NCBI GenBank assembly: GCA_964539975.1
Contig: CAZIKK010000015.1
Span: 1 to 60,608, forward strand
Origin: 38-11 sp964539975
GTDB lineage: Bacteria > Bacillota > Clostridia > Tissierellales > Dethiosulfatibacteraceae
Reading direction: 5' to 3'
Length of the DNA: 60,608 nt
The notes beneath the pieces are model-generated. The model was given only the letters and a program-made list of their open reading frames with translations. It was not told the DNA's origin and made no database searches. Below, one piece after another: positions 1-8,593 of the stretch; the stretch's first letter is position 1; every line of letters starts with the position of its first letter. A program made the translations under genes and the position numbers.

Positions 1-162
1 CTTCTTTTTTTCTCTAAAGAATTACGTTTGCTATGTGTTATTCTATTGTCTAGGTTCTGCTTCGCTATCTTTCGACAGCTTTTATAGTTTAACATCACCC
101 TCACTGCTTTGTCAATATCTTTTTAAGGGGATTCTATTTATGCTTTCTTCACCATCATTGAT
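1..162. other. No gene seen
   Basis: The first 162 bases lie beyond the GH18 stop. I see no reading frame, tRNA or convincing hairpin. Some pyrimidine-rich stretches resemble a leader or terminator edge, but nothing definite. Confidence 0.4.
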
Positions 163-1740
163 TTATTGACCCCAAAACCGTTTTTCTATAACCTCCCACA
201 TCTCTGGAGTCCCATAGTCTAGTGCCCACACTGCTACTCCTGCAAGATCAAAGTCGTATACTAAGTCTAATCTGTTTTCTAAAGAAACCGTATCCTCCAT
301 CCAAATCTGATATAAAATATTCCCGTCAGTTGCTTCTCCATAATTCTGTCCTGCTTGTGCATCAAATTCGAAGGTGAAATCGTGGTTGTTTACAAAGTTT
401 ATTGCCGTTTGAAGTCTCAATGCTGTAACATCATATCGAACACTGCCATTTTCATAAATGGTTTCCCATAATCTAGTGTAAAAAGGTATCCCCAAAACAA
501 TTTTATTGGCTGGCACTAACTCAACCAATCCTTTCAAACCATTTTCAACCCAAGGAATTGAAGCAATTGGTCCTATACCATGCTCAGGTCGTGTTCTCTC
601 ATCGTATGCCATTAACATAACATAATCAGAATATTTGCCTATCGTTTTTCTATCATAAAACAAAGACCAAGTAGGGCTTTGTGACAAAATGGTGATATCT
701 ACTGACATTGAAAGATTTGCATTTCTTGATGCGATGTATAAGTCTCGCACAAAAACTGCGAATACTTCTTTATCTTCCAAGTAAATATTTTCATAGTCTA
801 AATTAATCCCATCATATTGGTTTTGTATGGCTATGTTGATAATTTGTTTGATTGTGTTTGATCTATATGTCGGATCATTTAACATCTTAGAAGTCAAGCT
901 TGGATCAAATGAATTGGTGAATGCTGGCCATACTTCAATGTTTTGTCTTTGATAATACTCAACATATTCGGCAAGCGACCAGTCTGTATAACCAAAATCC
1001 TCTTCTAAGTCATGCCAAGTTGGGCTGATAGCGTTTAATCCACCAACCAGTGTCGGCGTTACAAAAGCATTGGGTTTTCTTGTGAAGAAATCCCATGCCA
1101 TCACAATTTTTTTGCTCTCCTGATTTAAAAGCTCTACTGGTGGCGTTACCACTTTATTAATAGAAACATTTTGTTTCTTTGCATAACCAATGCCATCATT
1201 ATATTTCAATACTACCCATTCGTTATCGTAGCTATATCCTCTCAAAGTCGTTCCGGAGGAAATCTTCCCAAACCTATTTCTTATCGACTGAGATGGACTT
1301 TCATATACCCAAAATGACCGATTAGCCACAACATGATAATAATTATTATCTATATAAACGCTTTCTTTGTCTACTTCTATCGTATAACCAGCCTCCATGC
1401 TTTCTCCAACAAATACTGTACTGATAAATACCTTTTGGTCTTCAACCATGAATCTGTCACTCTCTAAAGGCAAGTCAAGTGTCAATCTATTATAGCTCTT
1501 ATATATGTAAATGGTTTTGTCTTGCTGATCATAATAGGCATCTAACAGATCGTTACCAACAAGAAGATCAAACGATACATAATGCTGGTCATCAATATAT
1601 CTATACCCTGCTTCATCACTAATTTGAATTCCATTCACAAACACGCCCTTTGAAGACATGCTACTCCCCCTATAAAATATGGCAAACACAATGGCAATAA
1701 TAAGCGCGCTAATAATAAGTATCCCACATGTTTTTTTCAT
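163..1740 (-). CDS. Secreted glycoside hydrolase family 18 protein with SH3-like domain
   Basis: The 525-residue protein has an N-terminal hydrophobic segment (about residues 5-23), a likely signal anchor or signal peptide. Residues 30-135 resemble the copper-amine-oxidase-like stalk domain of Firmicutes envelope proteins, about 140-195 look like a bacterial SH3 domain, and about 208-525 are a GH18 barrel. The catalytic strand reads DGINLDYE (310-317), with Glu317 as the expected proton donor. The family, like the spore-cortex hydrolases YaaH/YdhD, cleaves N-acetylglucosamine-containing glycans, so a role in peptidoglycan or spore-cortex turnover is likely but inferred. It is the last gene of a four-gene run, 21 bases after the TPR gene. 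Confidence 0.85.
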   Translation of the reverse strand: MKKTCGILIISALIIAIVFAIFYRGSSMSSKGVFVNGIQISDEAGYRYIDDQHYVSFDLLVGNDLLDAYYDQQDKTIYIYKSYNRLTLDLPLESDRFMVEDQKVFISTVFVGESMEAGYTIEVDKESVYIDNNYYHVVANRSFWVYESPSQSIRNRFGKISSGTTLRGYSYDNEWVVLKYNDGIGYAKKQNVSINKVVTPPVELLNQESKKIVMAWDFFTRKPNAFVTPTLVGGLNAISPTWHDLEEDFGYTDWSLAEYVEYYQRQNIEVWPAFTNSFDPSLTSKMLNDPTYRSNTIKQIINIAIQNQYDGINLDYENIYLEDKEVFAVFVRDLYIASRNANLSMSVDITILSQSPTWSLFYDRKTIGKYSDYVMLMAYDERTRPEHGIGPIASIPWVENGLKGLVELVPANKIVLGIPFYTRLWETIYENGSVRYDVTALRLQTAINFVNNHDFTFEFDAQAGQNYGEATDGNILYQIWMEDTVSLENRLDLVYDFDLAGVAVWALDYGTPEMWEVIEKRFWGQ

Positions 1741-1761
1741 CTCAACCCCACAAATTCTAAA

Positions 1762-2883
1762 TTATATACCAACCACTTCTTTTATCATATTTGCAACTTC
1801 GTCATCTGGATTAATTTTCAAAGCGAGTTCAATATCCTTTAGTGCTTTTTCTTTATTCCCGAGATAATGATGGGCTACCGCTCTGTTTGAAAGTATCTCG
1901 CTATTTTGATCAAGTGCAAGTGCTGCATCTAGGTATGTTATTGCGTCTTCAAATCTTGATAGGCTCATGTAACATAGTGCGAGTTCATTCATTGCACCAC
2001 TTTGGTCAGGCTTAAGCTTGATCACATTTCTAAAGTAATCTGCCGCAATTTGAAATTCTTCAATCTGCCTAAATCCCAATCCAATTAAGAACAGTAAATT
2101 CCACCAATTTGGATTCAAATTGACAAGTGGAAGCAATTTATCCAGTCCCTCTCGACTTCTACCTTTTAAAATAGCGTTACTTCCTATTTCATAGTCAACC
2201 AATTTCTCCAATTTCTCCATCTCTTCTCGTATCTCTTGTTTTCTCATCTCGTCCTGATCTAGTGATAAGAATGTCTCCCAAAAATCCTTTGAAGTAATAT
2301 ATCTACCAATATTTTTGTAATAGAAGCCTAGTTTGTAATAAGGCAAAGAAAACTGATTATCCATCGAAATACTTTCATGATAAAGATCGATTGCCTTTTG
2401 AAATAGCAGCCTTGATTTTTCACCCATATTTTTTGATGCGTAATCAACAGATAATCGTTCAAGACTGTCTGCAAAAATAAAAAGGTTTCTTGCACTCCTA
2501 TTTTGGGCAACCAAAGCTTTTGAAAAAACGACTTCTATTTCCACAAATTCTGATTGATTGTTTATCAATTGAATGATATAGGCTTCTATATTGGTTGTAA
2601 GCGCACTCAAGATTTTTTGATAAATCTGATTGTATTTAAAACCACTATCTAGACCAATCAAAAAAACCATGCCTTTCAATAAATGTCCAACTTTCAAAAC
2701 ATCCGCCTTATCAATTTGTTGGATATCCTTCATGAAATCCTCTATAAGCAAGGGAACTTCTACGGATTCTTCTAATACGTGTTTTAACTCTCCTGTTGTC
2801 AAAATAGCTCCCTTTTTCAAGGTCAAAAACAAAATTGAATCTATATGTTTATCTTTTATGAAATCCATTATATCGTTTGCCAT
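1762..2883 (-). CDS. TPR-repeat protein
   Basis: This 373-residue soluble protein has tetratricopeptide repeats in its second half (about 175-365). The typical pattern is seen in the segments with YYKLGFYYKNIGRY, AADYFRNVIKLKPDQ and ALKDIELALKINPDD. The N-terminal 150 residues are helical without a domain I recognise. TPR arrays are protein-interaction scaffolds; the partner is unknown. A GAAGGAG ribosome binding site supports the start, which overlaps the end of the radical SAM gene by 16 bases, so the two are probably translationally coupled. Confidence 0.8.
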   Translation of the reverse strand: MANDIMDFIKDKHIDSILFLTLKKGAILTTGELKHVLEESVEVPLLIEDFMKDIQQIDKADVLKVGHLLKGMVFLIGLDSGFKYNQIYQKILSALTTNIEAYIIQLINNQSEFVEIEVVFSKALVAQNRSARNLFIFADSLERLSVDYASKNMGEKSRLLFQKAIDLYHESISMDNQFSLPYYKLGFYYKNIGRYITSKDFWETFLSLDQDEMRKQEIREEMEKLEKLVDYEIGSNAILKGRSREGLDKLLPLVNLNPNWWNLLFLIGLGFRQIEEFQIAADYFRNVIKLKPDQSGAMNELALCYMSLSRFEDAITYLDAALALDQNSEILSNRAVAHHYLGNKEKALKDIELALKINPDDEVANMIKEVVGI

Positions 2884-4586
2884 CTGTCTTCTCCTTCAAA
2901 AAAATGTGTTACGTCTATTCTTTTACTTCTTTCGAAAATATTATCTTTTGAACCATACAAATAAGCAACCATTTTGCCGCCTTTCTCAATCAGCCTAAAA
3001 TGATTAACAAGTTTCTTGTTTGGCACATCCAAATATTCTTTGAAGTATTGCTCCTTAAATTGTGTGTTTTTAAGGAGCTTGTGTTTGTATGGGATCCAGC
3101 TCCTTTCATCTTTAGCATACAAAAAAGTTGGGATTTCATGATCGCGTTCAGACAGCAAAAAGTCATCAAGCAAAGACTCTTCTCCATTTAATCCTATTAG
3201 GTTTATCATAAAATCATTAAGATAGTCATACAAGTCTTTCCTCTTATGAGAGACTAAATCTATATGATTGACATGCCAATAGTCTGAAAACTTTTCAAAA
3301 AAATTAAATGGTGTCATGTGTTGCGTAATTAAATTTAACGTATTCGAGAACCGACTCTCATCATAATAACGTGTGACTAGCTTCTCAATTCGTTTTAAAG
3401 AAAGCAATTCTTCAAATGACATGTCTTGCGTTTTAATCACTTCATAAGGCGCTTGATCCATAAATTCGATTTGATAATCCTTGTGTTTCTTATGAATCGT
3501 CGTGCCTTTCAAAACTTTCAAAAACCCCAATTGCAATTTGTGGGCGCCTAAGTGATAAACTTTGTTAAATGAGTCTTTAAAACTCTCATAATTTTCTCCT
3601 GGTAACCCAGCAATTAAATCTAAGTGAATATGTGCATTATTCCCTTCCATCATTCTATTTACTACTCTTGCCAACTTTTCGAAGTTTGACACTCTTCCAA
3701 CCTCTTGTAAAGTTCTAGGATTCACCGATTGAACGCCAATTTCAAATTGGAACATGTCTTGAGGCAATTGGTTGAAATATGTCAGTAATTCTTCATCTAT
3801 TATTTCAGCTGTCAGTTCCAAGTGAATCTTGCAATGATTCTTGTTTGTTTTAACAATATAATCTAAAATCTCTATTGTTCTATATTTATTGAAGTTAAAA
3901 GTCCTGTCTACAAATTTAATGGTTTTAGGTTGCATTTTCATCAACTTATCTAAATCATTCTTAACTCGGTCCACCGACAAGTACCTTACTCCCTCACGGT
4001 TTGACGAAATACAAAAAGAGCAGTTGAACGGACAACCTCTAGATGCTTCATAATATATATATTGATTGCTAAAGTTATTTTCGCCACAATAAGGATACAC
4101 TAATTCGTTCATATCGATAACGGACGCCTCTTGTTCATTGTGGATCACTTCATTATTCTTTCGGAATGTAAGCCCAGCTATTCCTTCTAAACTTCCTTTG
4201 CCCCATTTTATAAGAAGTTCATGAAGAGGCTTTTCTCCTTCTCCACGAATAATATAATCAACATAAGGGAATTTGTTCATAAAATCGATTGTGTCATAAG
4301 AAACTTCTGGCCCTCCAAGTAAAATCTTGATTCTGTTAGTTCCCTTCTTGATCGCTTCAGCTAATTGCATTACTTTACTTATATTCCAAATGTAGCACGA
4401 AAAAGCCAACACATCTGGTGACCCTTCCATTATTTTTCCCAAAATATCATGCATGTCCTGATTAATTGTGTATTCTTTAAAATCTATATCATAATCACCT
4501 TGGCTTTTCACATAGTGAACAAGCTGGCGTATGGCTAAACTGGTGTGTGTGTATTTGCTGTTGATCCCAATCATTCTTATTTTCAT
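2868..4586 (-). CDS. B12-binding-domain radical SAM protein (DUF4080 type)
   Basis: At 572 residues, the N-terminal 135 residues form a cobalamin-binding-like Rossmann domain (ILLGGPEVSYD near 88-98). A radical SAM core follows, with the cluster motif CPFNCSFC (Cys185, Cys189, Cys192). The C-terminal about 190 residues match the layout of the DUF4080 group of COG1032. Such enzymes use SAM and a 4Fe-4S cluster for methylation or rearrangement; the substrate of this group is not established as far as I know. Its ATG overlaps the stop of the upstream unknown gene (ATGA type), suggesting the two products work together. Confidence 0.85.
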   Translation of the reverse strand: MKIRMIGINSKYTHTSLAIRQLVHYVKSQGDYDIDFKEYTINQDMHDILGKIMEGSPDVLAFSCYIWNISKVMQLAEAIKKGTNRIKILLGGPEVSYDTIDFMNKFPYVDYIIRGEGEKPLHELLIKWGKGSLEGIAGLTFRKNNEVIHNEQEASVIDMNELVYPYCGENNFSNQYIYYEASRGCPFNCSFCISSNREGVRYLSVDRVKNDLDKLMKMQPKTIKFVDRTFNFNKYRTIEILDYIVKTNKNHCKIHLELTAEIIDEELLTYFNQLPQDMFQFEIGVQSVNPRTLQEVGRVSNFEKLARVVNRMMEGNNAHIHLDLIAGLPGENYESFKDSFNKVYHLGAHKLQLGFLKVLKGTTIHKKHKDYQIEFMDQAPYEVIKTQDMSFEELLSLKRIEKLVTRYYDESRFSNTLNLITQHMTPFNFFEKFSDYWHVNHIDLVSHKRKDLYDYLNDFMINLIGLNGEESLLDDFLLSERDHEIPTFLYAKDERSWIPYKHKLLKNTQFKEQYFKEYLDVPNKKLVNHFRLIEKGGKMVAYLYGSKDNIFERSKRIDVTHFFEGEDRWQTI

Positions 4587-5455
4587 TTTTTCCTCTTGTC
4601 TTGTAGCATTACAGCTCCAAATTTAGTATTGATGATAATTGTTTTTCTGCTTTGACACATCCCATTAAATAGAACCCGTACTTCCCCAAAATTTTTATGC
4701 CTAACTATGGATCCCGGAAGACTATAATATAGTTTTGAATCGCAGTTATGGTTGGTCATTGTTTCACCATAGCCACTCCTGAGTCCTAGAAGGTATTCCC
4801 ACAAATGTTCCACTAATCTCTTTTCTTGCCGAGTTTCAGTAACTTGAAGAGGTTTTATCTTCAGCAGTTTGTGTATTATTGAACTTTCTAAAATATCTTC
4901 TCTATAACTTTTTTTCTCCAATAAAGTTACCCTTGATTGCTCAAATTGGATGATATCGCATGTGTCGTGATGATGGGTTAAATCAACATATGATATGCCA
5001 ATCATACGCTCTTTTACATAATCTTGAACACATGATTGATCGATTAACTGAAGTGTTCCTGAAATCACAAAAGAAAGGTGTAGCAACTCTGGAATCTTTC
5101 CTGGTGGTATGTTGAAAAAACGAAAGTACTCAAATAGTGTCCTGTCCAAATCTTTATCGCATTGGTTTGAGATAATGATTGGCAACATACCAAATTCAAT
5201 TACTTCTTCAAATAAAAACTCTCCCTTTTCTTGATAATACTGCCACAATTCCATTTCTTCAATTAATCTTTCTTTGTTGAGTGACACTCCCGAGTGATCT
5301 GAGTATTGTAGACACTTTAGAATAATGATCAAAAATTGAAAGCTGTTAGTGAAAAAAATCAAACCCTCTGTCTCTTTGATTCTCTCAAGTTCTTTTGGTA
5401 AGGTCCTCTGGTACTCAGTTGCCAAATAAAAAAAAACGTTCTTTAAGCAATCCAT
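4583..5455 (-). CDS. Uncharacterised protein coupled to the radical SAM gene
   Basis: I do not recognise this 290-residue protein. The first 140 residues look helical with hydrophobic stretches (FLIIILKCL, MLPIIIS) but no clear membrane segment. Residues about 155-185 carry a His/Asp-rich stretch (DLTHHHDTCD) that could bind a metal. The C-terminal 50 residues are beta-rich (PGSIVRHKNFGEVRVLF... TKFGAVML) and may be a small barrel. An AGGAGC site precedes the ATG. It is first in a four-gene overlapping run and ends inside the start of the radical SAM gene, so a role as partner or substrate adaptor is possible but inferred. Confidence 0.7.
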   Translation of the reverse strand: MDCLKNVFFYLATEYQRTLPKELERIKETEGLIFFTNSFQFLIIILKCLQYSDHSGVSLNKERLIEEMELWQYYQEKGEFLFEEVIEFGMLPIIISNQCDKDLDRTLFEYFRFFNIPPGKIPELLHLSFVISGTLQLIDQSCVQDYVKERMIGISYVDLTHHHDTCDIIQFEQSRVTLLEKKSYREDILESSIIHKLLKIKPLQVTETRQEKRLVEHLWEYLLGLRSGYGETMTNHNCDSKLYYSLPGSIVRHKNFGEVRVLFNGMCQSRKTIIINTKFGAVMLQDKRKK

Positions 5456-5473
5456 CTTATGCTCCTAAAAAAA

Positions 5474-5497
5474 ATATAGCTGACATGTCAGCTATAT
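5474..5497 (-). terminator. Terminator of the lytic transglycosylase transcript
   Basis: A perfect 24-base palindrome, ATATAGCTGACA and its complement, lies just after the lytic transglycosylase stop. In the minus-strand transcript it is followed by eight U residues (5466-5473), a standard intrinsic terminator. It lies 19 bases before the ATG of the next gene, so it separates that gene's four-gene run from the transglycosylase. Confidence 0.85.
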
Positions 5498-5510
5498 TAT
5501 ATAAGCTTTT

Positions 5511-6203
5511 TTAATAGTTATCAAACTCTATTCTATATGTGTTTGCATACTCTAAAATTGTAACAGAATAAGTGCTCATTGCTGGATTGGTGTAACCATT
5601 CCTTGAAGCCATATATTTCTCAAGTCCATATTGGCCTCTATTGTAAGATGACAATGTCATATGAATATCACCATTATAAAAATCATAAAGATATTTTAAT
5701 TGTGTAGTGAACAGCAATATATTATATTCTGGATCAAACAATAATTCAGGATCGTAGGCAATGCCCATATTGTTCGCAACCGGTCTTGCAGTATTTGCCA
5801 TTAATTGACCCAATCCTCTTTCTCCTAATGCCCCTACTACATACGGATCAAAATTGCTCTCCACCCGAATAATCCCAAGCAACAAGAATACATCAATGCC
5901 TATTACTTCACTTTGTTTAATTAGCTTGCCTATTGCCTCGTCGCTTAATCCTGTGAGCTCCGCTATATATCCTTCCAACTCTCTTTCCGTTGTAGCTCTC
6001 TCCTCTTCAACAAGACTCAACAATCCTTCCATTTCAAAATCGTTGATTACACGAATCGGTTCATTTCCTATCGGCGATAATATCACCATGTCATCACTTT
6101 CTTCAAATGATTCTATTTTGTCTTCAGCTGTTGCTACTTGTATCGTCAGCATAATGACAACTATCACAAGTATAAAAGATATGACCTTTGTTTTGATTTG
6201 CAT
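5511..6203 (-). CDS. Exported lytic transglycosylase, SLT domain
   Basis: The 230-residue protein begins with a signal peptide (about 1-26, ending VATA-E). A Goose-lysozyme-like/SLT domain occupies about 95-225, with the catalytic glutamate in RVESNFDP (Glu115) followed by GERGLGQLMANTA. The family cleaves the MurNAc-GlcNAc bond to a 1,6-anhydro product in the wall. Residues 30-90 are an acidic linker. It is a single-gene transcription unit with its own strong promoter (6328-6356) and terminator (5474-5497). Confidence 0.88.
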   Translation of the reverse strand: MQIKTKVISFILVIVVIMLTIQVATAEDKIESFEESDDMVILSPIGNEPIRVINDFEMEGLLSLVEEERATTERELEGYIAELTGLSDEAIGKLIKQSEVIGIDVFLLLGIIRVESNFDPYVVGALGERGLGQLMANTARPVANNMGIAYDPELLFDPEYNILLFTTQLKYLYDFYNGDIHMTLSSYNRGQYGLEKYMASRNGYTNPAMSTYSVTILEYANTYRIEFDNY

Positions 6204-6327
6204 GATTATAATTCCTCTTCTTCATATTCACATATAATGGAACTATTCCAACCATCAATGCGAAGTATTTTGGCCAAAAAGCAAGGATTTTCTCCGTTTT
6301 TTCTTTCTGGTCTGATGAACAAAGTGT

Positions 6328-6356
6328 ATTATAATTCACCAATTCCGTAATGTCAA
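6328..6356 (-). promoter_or_regulatory. Sigma-A promoter of the lytic transglycosylase
   Basis: TTGACA (6351-6356), a 17-base spacer and TATAAT (6328-6333), read on the minus strand, are a perfect vegetative consensus. The implied 5' leader is about 115 bases; I found no known riboswitch motif in it. The rest of the 6204-6390 gap shows nothing else I can name. Confidence 0.85.
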
Positions 6357-6390
6357 CACTTATTAATTTGTTTTTCTTATCGAACCCACT

Positions 6391-8088
6391 CTACATTTTC
6401 CTAGGTGTCTCAATCCCTAGAAGTTCTAACCCATTTTTTATGGTAATGTTGACCGCATAAGTAAGTAGCGTTCTAGCAGCCGTCAACTCTTTGTTGTCTG
6501 TCAAAATTGGACAATGGTGATAGAAGCGATTAAACTTTTGAGCAAGATCAACGATATATCTTGTAATATAAAACGGCTCATTTTTTTCCATAGAGCTTTC
6601 AATAATTTCTGAAAAATTAGCAATGGATTTTATCACTTCGAACTCTTTTTCATCTACCAAACTGTCATAATTGACTTCAGTAGTGATCTCATTGTTATAT
6701 TTATCAAGTATACTACACGTTCTAGCATAAGTGTATTGGGTGTATGGGCCTGTTTCACCCTCAAAACTCAACGTTTTTTCCCATGAAAAAGTGTAATCTT
6801 TGATTCGATTATTATAAAGTTCTTGGAAAAGAACAGCTCCAATCCCAACTTTTCTGGACACCTCTTCTTTGTCTTCAAGGTCAGGATTTCTTTCATCAAT
6901 GATTTCAAGTGTCTTTTCAACTGCCTTTTTGAGAACATCTTCAAGGAAAACCACTCTTCCTCTTCGTGTCGAAAGTGTTCCTTCTTCCAAGCTCACCATC
7001 CCAAAAGGCACATGAATGCAATCACTTGCCCACTCATAACCCATTAGCTCCACAATCTTAATCCATTGTTTAAAATGGAGGTTCTGCTGTGCTCCAACTA
7101 CATATATGTTTTTGTGGAAATCATATGTGTCTTTTCGATATATGGCAGCCGCAATATCTCGGGTGATATACAAAGTAGATCCGTCACTTTTTTGTATTAG
7201 TGGAGATGGCATTCCATAAGGTTCCAAGTCAACTATTTTTGCACCTCTTGAGTCTACAAGCAAGTTTTTCTCAACCAATTCCTTCATGACACGTGGCATC
7301 TTGTCTGAATAAAAGCTTTCTCCTGCGTAAGAATCAAATTTTATATTCAACATTCCATAAACTCTATTGAATTCTAACATACTGACATCTTTAAACCATT
7401 GCCACAGCTCTATCGCCTCTTGGTTCCCTTTTTCTAGTTGATTGAACCAATATCTGGCTTCGTCAATCAATGTCTCATCCTTTTCTGATTCTGCGTTAAA
7501 TTGAATATAAAGTTTTAACAATTCTGGAATGGGGTTTTTTTCAACTGTTTCCTTGTCTCCCCATTTTTTATATGCAGCTATCAGCATACCAAACTGTGTC
7601 CCGTAATCCCCCAAATGGTTGATGGCAATGGCATTGTAACCCATGAAAGCATATATTTTATACAATGAATTGCCTATAACCGTTGTTCGAATATGTCCTA
7701 TATGAAACGGCTTTGCAATATTGGGTGATGAGAATTCAACAATGACGTTTTTCCCTTTTCCAATGTCACGACTGCCATATTTGTCTTTTTGTTGAAAAAC
7801 TGTCCCTAAAACTTCTTGAGTCATGTGGGTTTTGTTCACAAAAAAATTAATGTAAGGTCCTTCATTCACAATTCTTTCAAAAAGATCCCCCATTTCAATT
7901 TTATTGACAATATCTTCAGCAATAACTTTTGGTGATTTCCTCAAAGCTTTTGACAATTTAAAGCATGGAATCGCAAAATCTCCTAATTTTGAGTTGGGTG
8001 GAATCTCTATGATCTCTAACACTTCATCCACCGATAACGTGTCTGTCACATTGCTAAATAATTCAGCTGCCTTCTGTTTATAATCCAT
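6391..8088 (-). CDS. argS: Arginyl-tRNA synthetase
   Basis: This class I synthetase charges tRNA-Arg in the cytoplasm. I chose the ATG at 8088 (565 residues) because GGAGG lies 8 bases upstream. A longer frame to 8127 adds 13 residues without a ribosome binding site. An N-terminal tRNA-recognition domain (about 1-105) precedes the Rossmann fold with the HIGH signature FHIGH (129-132). The position usually holding KMSK carries LSTRRG, common in ArgS. The C-terminal anticodon-binding helices include the expected YARTCSI segment. Length is typical of the family. Confidence 0.97.
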   Translation of the reverse strand: MDYKQKAAELFSNVTDTLSVDEVLEIIEIPPNSKLGDFAIPCFKLSKALRKSPKVIAEDIVNKIEMGDLFERIVNEGPYINFFVNKTHMTQEVLGTVFQQKDKYGSRDIGKGKNVIVEFSSPNIAKPFHIGHIRTTVIGNSLYKIYAFMGYNAIAINHLGDYGTQFGMLIAAYKKWGDKETVEKNPIPELLKLYIQFNAESEKDETLIDEARYWFNQLEKGNQEAIELWQWFKDVSMLEFNRVYGMLNIKFDSYAGESFYSDKMPRVMKELVEKNLLVDSRGAKIVDLEPYGMPSPLIQKSDGSTLYITRDIAAAIYRKDTYDFHKNIYVVGAQQNLHFKQWIKIVELMGYEWASDCIHVPFGMVSLEEGTLSTRRGRVVFLEDVLKKAVEKTLEIIDERNPDLEDKEEVSRKVGIGAVLFQELYNNRIKDYTFSWEKTLSFEGETGPYTQYTYARTCSILDKYNNEITTEVNYDSLVDEKEFEVIKSIANFSEIIESSMEKNEPFYITRYIVDLAQKFNRFYHHCPILTDNKELTAARTLLTYAVNITIKNGLELLGIETPRKM

Positions 8089-8155
8089 CGTTGTTACCTC
8101 CGCAAAATTGTTATTTGAGATTAGCACACAGCCCAGTTGTTGTCAATGATTAACA

Positions 8156-8581
8156 CTAGCAATCATCCTCATTTAAAACTTGGATGCCATTTTGCTTTAG
8201 CATCTCAGCTGTAAGCCCTTCTCCTTTTATTAAAGTTCCTGAAAATGTTCCGTCATATATCTTGCAGCTCCCACATGAAGGGCTGTTTGATTTAAGAATA
8301 GCTTGTCTCACATGATAGATTGATGCGATTTTCATTGTTTCTTCCGCACCTTTTCTAAATGCTTCTGTTACATCAACCCCATCACTTTGAATCACTCTTC
8401 TTGCTCCTCCAACTACTATGATTTCACACGGCAATCTAGGTGTGGGCAATCCTCCCAACTGCTCTGGGCAAACTGGGATCATTCCATCTCGATTGGCAAT
8501 ATTTCGAACTTTTATGTTAAGATTATGTTTCCCATTATATCTGCAATGAATACCAAGTAAACAAGCACTTACCAATATCAT
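8156..8581 (-). CDS. DUF523 family protein
   Basis: The 141-residue protein matches the small DUF523 (YbbK) family across its length: SACLLG near the N-terminus, CPEQLGGLPTPR in the middle, and NSPSCG near the C-terminus. The conserved cysteines suggest a metal or Fe-S site; the function of the family is not settled. A GGAGG site lies 5 bases before the ATG and the gene starts 12 bases after mutS2 ends, so it is probably the last gene of the zapA-U32-mutS2 run. Confidence 0.88.
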   Translation of the reverse strand: MILVSACLLGIHCRYNGKHNLNIKVRNIANRDGMIPVCPEQLGGLPTPRLPCEIIVVGGARRVIQSDGVDVTEAFRKGAEETMKIASIYHVRQAILKSNSPSCGSCKIYDGTFSGTLIKGEGLTAEMLKQNGIQVLNEDDC

Positions 8582-8593
8582 AAAACCTCCTCT

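Noticed and set aside
6204..6327. Possible riboswitch in the lytic transglycosylase leader
   Set aside because: No recognisable c-di-AMP, c-di-GMP or other aptamer core was seen in the about 115-base leader.
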